Assembly: GCA_018691345.1 (NCBI GenBank)
Contig: JABGTJ010000037.1
Location: 1 to 36,005, forward strand
Direction: 5' to 3'
DNA: 36,005 nt
DNA from: Methanobacteriota archaeon
GTDB taxonomy: Archaea > Thermoplasmatota > Poseidoniia > Poseidoniales > Poseidoniaceae
The notes under the pieces are model-generated. The model did no database searches, was not told the origin of the DNA, and saw only the letters and a list, made by a program, of their open reading frames with translations. Shown here in pieces: positions 31,301 to 36,005 of this stretch (within the stretch, counting starts at the first letter, position 1; every line of letters begins with the position of its first letter). The position numbers and the translations under genes are program-made.

Positions 31301-34011
31301 CCGTCCGAATCTTCCCATTGTGTGCTGTCGCCAAGGAAGGCATCAGCACCGTTAGAAACCAACCAAACCGAGCCGTTTGTTCCGCTCGGATCAGGGTCAC
31401 TGTAGGTGTCGCCGTCTTCATCAGGGCATCCGTTTCGATCGCCACTGGACGTTCCGAACACGGTCTTGCATCCGTCTGCGCCTTGGAACACGGTCCAACC
31501 ACCAAGGTTGGATTCTGCATCAGAATAGGTGTCGGAGTCAGTATCAGGGCATCCATAACGGTCTCCGCTCGATGTTCCAGATAAACTCAGACAGGAATCA
31601 GGATTTACGCCGGCAAGATTGTCACCGTATCCATCTCCATCTTGGTCTGTCCATTGTGTTGGTTCGTTGATGAAAACGTCAGCGCCATTTGCAATCGTCC
31701 AGTTAAAACTGGGGTCGGAATATCCGTCGCCATCGGTGTCGGGACACCCTTGGCGGTCAATGGAGGAAATTCCGAACGTGAATGCACAATCATCATCCTC
31801 ATCGACGGTACCGTCAAAATCAGCATCTTGAGTGAGGTTGACCATTGCGTAGCCAGAGTTGACTGCAACCGAAAAGAATTGAGGTCCTGAAGGGACCGAT
31901 GTGCCGATAATATGAATTTCCCATACGCCTTGAGCAGGTGAGTTAAACGTTAGACCTTTGAGATTGTTGATGCTGTCTGAAAGGTTTGTCCAAACTCCAC
32001 TCGGGTCTTTGACTGCCAAATCTACATCGTTGACGAGGTTGGCAGATACGCTTGGGCTGCTCGTTTTGTCGTTGTACGAGAGCATAACTTGCATGGTTGG
32101 TGCTGAATTCGGAACGTTGATGCTCCAACCTCGCTCATCACCGGTGCTTAGAGATTCACGGTCGACGAAAGACGCTGAGATGGCGCTTGAGAGATTGATT
32201 CGTCCCCAGCCTTCGTGATTGTTTGGTGCAGTTTGACCGGCACCATCCGTGACGTCATTGTACTGCCCCATCATGTCGACCGAAGTTGCAGCAAATATAC
32301 CTTTGACAAGTGCTGATGATGGGTTGGATACGTTTTGGTTATCGATGAGATGTTGGAGTAAGAGTGCAGTAGCACCGGCAGATACCGGTGTCGCCATACT
32401 CGTTCCACTCATGAAGGTGTAATCTCCACTGCCTCCTGCACCCGGGTCTCGTGAACGGGTAGAGAGAATGTTGGTTCCAGGTGCGGAGAAATCAGGTTTC
32501 AATCGTCCGTCATCGGTTGGCCCACGGGATGAAAAGGTGGCCATTCCAGAAATGTTGTTCGAAGCCCACACTGGCCATGAACCAGTTGCATTCGAACGTA
32601 GGTTTTCACTGGCTCCAATGGAGATGACGTTCTTTGCCGTAGCAGGTGAACCCATGCTGTCTTCGTCGATTTTACCGTCGCCATCAGCATCTACGCCTTC
32701 GTTTGCTGCAGCGAACATGATGACAAGTTCATCGTTTTTCAGTGCGTTCAAGTCCGATTGCATAGAACTTGTTGTATAGAAACCTGCAACACTTGAACCC
32801 CAAGAGTTCGTATGCACGCGGCTGCCGTTGGCAACTGCAAGGTCGAACATGTCACCAAGGTCGTTTGGAATACCTGAGAGGGTTCCGCCGTGTTCGATTG
32901 CATGAACCAACAGTTGGGCTTCTGGTGCCATGCCTTGAACGTCCGGCCAAGTGGTTCCATCACCGAGTACAGACCCAGCAACGTGTGTGCCGTGGCCGTG
33001 GTCATCGTTTGCACCGTCGTCGCATGAGCCGGGGTTATTTCCATTCCATGCGCACTGTGAAGGTGGGACTGGGAAGGAGTAGATTCCTTTGATGTGGTCT
33101 TTGAAATCAGGGTGCGTGTTTGAGTTGTTAACCCCGTTGTCAAGTCCAGTGTCGCCTACGGTAACCACGATTCCACTTCCGTCAAGGCTGCCCCACCCAG
33201 GGTCACGAGCGGTCATGAAGGAAGAATCTTGGAGGTCATCCGCATGAATGATGGTTGCCGCAACGTCGTTGTTCAATACGAAGTGCGGGCTTGTTTCAAT
33301 CCATTCAACAGCACCGTTGGAGGCAAGCCATTCGATTCCAGAGGTTTCGGCTACGAGAGTGACGAATCGGCCTGAGTGCGAGTCGAGCACCAAATCGTCA
33401 CGGCTTTCGATGCCTTCAGGCAAGGCGGTACCCGAGAGGACAATGCTGACGATGGCTTTGCCTTCGACGGAGTACGGATTGAAAAATTGCTTCTCCTCTC
33501 CCAGAACTCCACGCACCAAGTCTTCTCTTAGCTTATCGACAGCATCGAGTTGTACCATCCCTTCAACATCGAGTCTTTCGAGTTCGCCGGTTGTATGGCC
33601 GTTCAGTTCGCATTGGAATCCATTCGGAGGCATGAACGTGAAACATTCGATTCCAGCATCTTCCAGTTCATAGAACCACTCAGTAGGGATTGGAGTTTCG
33701 TGCGTGAGGACATACCATCCGTTCAAAGCAGAATTCTGCCCTGTCCATGAAGACCAGTCCTCAACAGCAACGACGCTTGCATCACGGTACAAGAGGCCGA
33801 TTTCACCCACGCCGTCACTCGAATCAAACCATCCATGGGCCGCGTCGGCACTTGGTGCAAGTCCAATTCCACTTAACAGAGCCAAATCCACATCCGTATC
33901 AATCGCTACAGTTGGTGTAGATGAGGGTGCTGCATAGGTAATTGGTGCCAATACTTGAATGAGCATCAGTGCGGAAAAAGTGATTGCACGCATACTTCGC
34001 TTGGTCGTCAT
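28381..34011 (-). CDS. Giant secreted S8 subtilisin-like protease with TSP3 repeats and membrane anchor
   Basis: About 1,876 residues from ATG 34011. A signal peptide (ending ITYA/APSS) and a propeptide-like region (about 30-240) lead to an S8 catalytic domain with Asp287 (VGDTGLD), His340 (HGHGTHVAG), Asn437 (AAANEG) and Ser538 (SGTSMATP), all intact. A P-domain-like beta segment follows, then roughly 940 residues of about 15 thrombospondin type-3-like Ca-binding modules, a beta domain, a transmembrane helix (about base 28540-28610) and a cytoplasmic tail ending in eight prolines. It should be anchored outside the cell, with a long calcium-stiffened stalk presenting the protease. The frame opens at 34092; ATGs at 34038 and 34011 both leave a usable signal peptide, and I choose 34011. 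Confidence 0.9.
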   Translation of the reverse strand: MTTKRSMRAITFSALMLIQVLAPITYAAPSSTPTVAIDTDVDLALLSGIGLAPSADAAHGWFDSSDGVGEIGLLYRDASVVAVEDWSSWTGQNSALNGWYVLTHETPIPTEWFYELEDAGIECFTFMPPNGFQCELNGHTTGELERLDVEGMVQLDAVDKLREDLVRGVLGEEKQFFNPYSVEGKAIVSIVLSGTALPEGIESRDDLVLDSHSGRFVTLVAETSGIEWLASNGAVEWIETSPHFVLNNDVAATIIHADDLQDSSFMTARDPGWGSLDGSGIVVTVGDTGLDNGVNNSNTHPDFKDHIKGIYSFPVPPSQCAWNGNNPGSCDDGANDDHGHGTHVAGSVLGDGTTWPDVQGMAPEAQLLVHAIEHGGTLSGIPNDLGDMFDLAVANGSRVHTNSWGSSVAGFYTTSSMQSDLNALKNDELVIMFAAANEGVDADGDGKIDEDSMGSPATAKNVISIGASENLRSNATGSWPVWASNNISGMATFSSRGPTDDGRLKPDFSAPGTNILSTRSRDPGAGGSGDYTFMSGTSMATPVSAGATALLLQHLIDNQNVSNPSSALVKGIFAATSVDMMGQYNDVTDGAGQTAPNNHEGWGRINLSSAISASFVDRESLSTGDERGWSINVPNSAPTMQVMLSYNDKTSSPSVSANLVNDVDLAVKDPSGVWTNLSDSINNLKGLTFNSPAQGVWEIHIIGTSVPSGPQFFSVAVNSGYAMVNLTQDADFDGTVDEDDDCAFTFGISSIDRQGCPDTDGDGYSDPSFNWTIANGADVFINEPTQWTDQDGDGYGDNLAGVNPDSCLSLSGTSSGDRYGCPDTDSDTYSDAESNLGGWTVFQGADGCKTVFGTSSGDRNGCPDEDGDTYSDPDPSGTNGSVWLVSNGADAFLGDSTQWEDSDGDGYGNNPPPASNSDDCPNVLGTSTADRTGCLDTDGDGYSDADSTALAHPAGTADAFPNDATQWLDSDGDGYGDNQSGTNPDACVNDGLPLLAVRSTIDRVGCPDSDEDGYSDYDSGWPAHPVGSADAFPLIPSQWNDTDSDSYGDEPLGFNPDSCLTTHGSSSSDRFGCPDTDGDTFSDPDPLGNNGSVWTVANGADVWPSEPTQWVDTDLDGYGDNPAGVFPDSCPDDAGTSSSDRYGCLDTDGDTYSDSDSGYTVAQGADTHPNDPLRWSDEDGDGIDNQVDDDCPNFWGNSTIDRTGCPDTDGDGVSDADPNWTPNDNGSDAFKTDPTQTTDFDGDGFGDNASGNLADHCPNEFGDSWQNNVLGCLDNDQDGWANIIDSHMNDSSQWSDSDGDGYGDNLGGTTPDACPTVAGNSTLGNKMGCPDADGDGWDDVSDQLPNVAFQWLDQDGDGYGDNATGPQPDACPGVPGNSTLDRFGCVDTDGDGMSNESDAFPNDPTRTQDTDGDGFDDLEDDCITLPGNSTLDRKACPDTDGDGYSDPTMPENGNPGWNSSNGADALPFEPTQWADQDGDGYGDNASGFQPDSCPTVEGYSSFDTFGCYDEDNDGSSQNGDAFPDDPTQWLDADGDGYGDNPNGSQPDNCTSTFGTSTIDVFGCLDNDGDGASNTNDLWVNDSTQWFDSDGDSWGDNPQGTDGDVCPDEFGTASLGTATGCVDSDGDKYADINDDFPSEPTQWLDSDGDGWGENLSAGAIRPDHWPNDPTRNAAEGSITCSPTSIDLDLAAEDYFSFSCSIVSALTDVTIRAEWQPISSIIGSTQVQVLTFTETTGDTQVAVFTGEGRNAGEFQLFVSIREPGADVAMDSGSVILNVFDSRIVDEDSLIIDDANAFNKVMEMPIIQAMIGALVLFFLMGMLMIRGKASETRMAEQRAERAREVLTARYNRINDTSQVRHSLDMRGGVPPPPPPPPRA
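28387..28413 (-). repeat. Proline-codon tract (eight prolines) at the protease C-terminus
   Basis: Six CCA codons followed by CCG and CCT, seen as a GGT-repeat on the plus strand, encode eight consecutive prolines two residues before the stop. Such a triplet run can slip in length between strains. Ribosomes stall on polyproline unless rescued by hypusinated aIF5A. Confidence 0.85.
29000..31827 (-). repeat. Tandem thrombospondin type-3-like repeat array within the protease
   Basis: About 15 units, each built from two acidic loops: D-x-DGDGYGDN...PD-x-C, then a G-x-S/T-x-x-D-R-x-GC turn, then DTDGDGYSD. Asp spacing in each loop (D-x-D-G-D-G) is the calcium-loop pattern, and most units keep the paired cysteines. 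Three central units (about 30.7-31.5 kb) contain an extra GSVW or TVFQGAD-like segment, showing sub-family duplications. DNA repeats are diverged, not recent copies. Confidence 0.88.
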
Positions 34012-34130
34012 GCTACGCCACACTCGCGGCTCCCTCATCAATGATTTGTTCACAAGGGTGAAATTACGATGTTCGGTGGTAGCGATATCCATACCGAGGG
34101 TTCAAGAGCATCGCATCCTGCGATTGAATT

Positions 34131-35999
34131 ATGTCGCGACGCTCAAACCGTGGTCCGAAGGTTGAATCACTCGAACCTGAAGAACTGAATGAAAGCGTGC
34201 AAGTTCTTGGCAAGCAAGTCTGGAGAGTCGTCCCCTATGCCTTCCGCTATCCTCGTCGCCTCTTGGCTGGATTCATCGGTAACGCTTGTGCTCGTGTTGT
34301 CGATCTGGTGCCTTTCGTCGCCATTGGATGGGCAGTTGACTACTTCACATCCGATGTGATGGTTGGACCCATGCTCGTTCAAAATGCTGTTAACTCCATT
34401 CACGCAGAACCAGCAGTTGGTTACGGTGTCATGATTTTCATGGGCTTTGTAATGCTCGCTTTCTTCCAAGGAGTCTCCGAATATTCGTGGCAAACCCTCG
34501 GCTACAACATCCAACACGACTTACGAATGGATGCCACTCGCTCACTCATCGCTATGGAGGCTTCGTACTACGACATGCGTCAAACAGGGCAACTGATGTC
34601 GGTTCTCTCAAGTGACGTTAACCAGTTAGAAGACGTCGTTTCTGATTCTTCGACATCGATAATACGAATCGTTTTCACGTTCCTTACCGCTTTTGTAATT
34701 CTCGCCTCGATGTCACTGAAATTGGCTGGAATCTTGTTTGGACCTATTCTGTTCATCATCCCTTGCGTCTACTGGTTCTCAACCAGAGTTCAGCGCAAAT
34801 ACCGCAAACAACGAGAATCGACAGGAGACATTCATGCCGTTCTTGAAAACTTGATTTCTGGTATTTCTGTCGTGCAGGCTTACAACGCCCAGACTTGGGA
34901 ATCCGAGCGTGTTGCTCGTGAATCCGGGAACTACCGCGACCAAGCAATGGGTGCAAGCCGAGACCGAAATCGGTTTTTACCAATGATTTACGTTATCGCA
35001 GGGGTTGCATTTGGCCTTCTTGTCACTGCAGGTGGATGGTTGGCTGGTGAAGGTGAAATATCCACAGGCGAATTGGTTACCTTCTTACTGATTAGTACTC
35101 GAATGACCATGCCGATGTTTATCTTCGGTATCCTCATCAACCAACTTCAACGTGGAGAAGCAGCGGCTAAGCGCGTCTTCGCAACCATTGACCTCGAGCC
35201 CACAATCTTTGACCAACCGGATGCAATCGAATTGAACACACCGATCACCTCAGTTGAATTCCGTGACGTTCATTTCACGTATCCCGGTACCTCCATCACT
35301 GTGTTGAGCGGTATTTCGTTCAAGGCAGAAGGCGGAGATTTCCTTGGCGTCATGGGCCACACCGGTGCTGGGAAGACCACCATTCTCAAACTCCTGATGC
35401 GATACTATGTGCCTGACAGCGGCGATGTACTCATCAACGGTCAATCGCTCAACAATTTCACACTGCACTCCGTTCGTGATAAAATTGGATTCGTTAGTCA
35501 GGAGCCGTTCTTGTTCTATGGCACGGTAAGTGATAACGTGAGGTACAACCAAGAATCCACAGATGAAGAACTGAGCACAGCCTTGAAACTGGCAGGTGCG
35601 TGGGACTTCATCCAAGATTTGGAGGACGGTTTGGACACCATGGTCGGTGACCGTGGCGCTAAACTTAGTGGCGGTCAGCGCGCTCGTGTCTCTTTGGCTC
35701 GTGCACTCCTCAAGCAACCAAGTTTGTTGATTTTAGACGAAGCCTCCAGCGCTCTTGATGCGGAAACTGAACGCAGAATACAAGAAAATCTACTCGCCAG
35801 CGGCAGCGACCGGGCAACCATTGCCGTTGCTCACCGTTTGAGTACCATTCGAAACGCCAACGAGATACTTGCCATGGTTGATGGTGCAGTGGTCGAGCGT
35901 GGCTTGCACGATGAATTGGTCGAAGCAGACGGTGTTTATGCCAGCCAGTGGACCATTCAAACCGGTGACATGGCTGGACTTGCAGACCCTGATGAGTGA
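34131..35999 (+). CDS. ABC exporter half-transporter (MsbA/MDR-type, TMD-NBD)
   Basis: A 622-residue type IV (exporter-fold) half-transporter, presumably a homodimer. Six membrane helices lie between about 42 and 340, followed by the nucleotide-binding domain: Walker A GHTGAGKTT (409-417), Q-loop Gln457, signature LSGGQ (512-516), Walker B LLILDE with catalytic Glu537, and switch His568 (AHRLST). The first 30 residues are acidic and cytoplasmic. No peptidase domain is present. The substrate is unknown; lipids, drugs or peptides are all possible. It is divergent from the giant protease, so the spacer of about 120 bp must hold both promoters. It ends six bases before the window end. Confidence 0.93.
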   Translation: MSRRSNRGPKVESLEPEELNESVQVLGKQVWRVVPYAFRYPRRLLAGFIGNACARVVDLVPFVAIGWAVDYFTSDVMVGPMLVQNAVNSIHAEPAVGYGVMIFMGFVMLAFFQGVSEYSWQTLGYNIQHDLRMDATRSLIAMEASYYDMRQTGQLMSVLSSDVNQLEDVVSDSSTSIIRIVFTFLTAFVILASMSLKLAGILFGPILFIIPCVYWFSTRVQRKYRKQRESTGDIHAVLENLISGISVVQAYNAQTWESERVARESGNYRDQAMGASRDRNRFLPMIYVIAGVAFGLLVTAGGWLAGEGEISTGELVTFLLISTRMTMPMFIFGILINQLQRGEAAAKRVFATIDLEPTIFDQPDAIELNTPITSVEFRDVHFTYPGTSITVLSGISFKAEGGDFLGVMGHTGAGKTTILKLLMRYYVPDSGDVLINGQSLNNFTLHSVRDKIGFVSQEPFLFYGTVSDNVRYNQESTDEELSTALKLAGAWDFIQDLEDGLDTMVGDRGAKLSGGQRARVSLARALLKQPSLLILDEASSALDAETERRIQENLLASGSDRATIAVAHRLSTIRNANEILAMVDGAVVERGLHDELVEADGVYASQWTIQTGDMAGLADPDE

Positions 36000-36005
36000 G
36001 TCACA

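Noticed and set aside
29220..31584. Several 100-175-codon plus-strand frames, and minus-strand frames in other registers, across the TSP3 array
   Set aside because: The periodic Asp/Gly codons leave other frames open by chance. Their translations are repetitive shadows rich in Arg, His or Thr.
1..36005. CRISPR arrays, insertion sequences, integrases or phage genes
   Set aside because: No regularly spaced direct repeats, terminal inverted repeats or transposase/integrase motifs were seen; the only tandem repeats are the coding TSP3 modules.

Overview
The window looks like a piece of a marine planktonic euryarchaeal chromosome, most likely Marine Group II (Candidatus Poseidoniia) or a close relative. 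The archaeal markers are an Alba chromatin protein, the KEOPS kinase Bud32, a FlaI/VirB11-type secretion ATPase, AdoMet decarboxylase next to an agmatinase and a deoxyhypusine synthase-like gene, archaeal TATA boxes at leaderless or short-leader starts, and N-glycosylation sequons crowding the secreted proteins. Several very large surface or secreted proteins, including a roughly 1,900-residue subtilase with thrombospondin type-3 repeats, and several peptidases fit a protein-degrading heterotroph. The lineage is inferred from gene content and was not tested by any search.

Layout. 1-4.3 kb (minus): a cut-off FlaI-like ATPase, a UPF0200-type nucleotide kinase and a two-gene ABC-2 transporter. 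4.4-8.3 kb: an enoyl-CoA hydratase (plus), a small basic unknown protein preceded by a 26-bp DNA dyad, a CPBP membrane protease, an unknown membrane-anchored protein and RdgB (all minus). 8.4-11.2 kb: CrcB fluoride channel, a ferritin-like protein and NadA (plus), with Bud32 on minus. 11.2-15.2 kb (minus): a PAP2 phosphatase with a large extracytoplasmic domain, then an operon of a small membrane protein, a cysteine-free Mrp/NBP35 ATPase and a four-cysteine DUF971 protein. 15.2-16.1 kb: an ArsC/LMW-PTP phosphatase sharing a TATA element with that operon, Alba, and tRNA-Gly(GCC). 16.2-21.9 kb (minus): a 1,037-residue surface glycoprotein and the polyamine/hypusine operon speB-speD-dys. 22-26.2 kb (plus): a small conserved protein, a secreted M14 carboxypeptidase, an M17 leucyl aminopeptidase and a GHMP sugar kinase. 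26.2-34 kb (minus): a GH1 glycosidase fused to a sugar nucleotidyltransferase, tRNA-Gly(TCC) and the giant subtilase. 34.1-36 kb (plus): an ABC exporter.

How the genes may work together. Two groupings stand out. First, the GHMP sugar kinase and the GH1-nucleotidyltransferase fusion meet tail to tail and could form a three-step route: release a sugar from a glycoside, phosphorylate it, and activate it as a nucleotide sugar. Second, the Mrp ATPase lacks every cysteine needed for a bridging Fe-S cluster. It carries an insertion that looks like part of an Ig-like domain exactly where the CPxC motif should be, and it is followed by a separate DUF971 protein with a C-x-C-x2-C...C set. That is a split version of the HCF101 domain order with the cysteines on the partner. 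The polyamine operon links agmatine, spermidine and aIF5A modification, and the same window encodes an octaproline tail, a sequence type whose translation depends on hypusinated aIF5A.

The genes are tightly packed. No gene-free stretch exceeds 300 bases, and I saw no insertion sequence, integrase, CRISPR array or rRNA.
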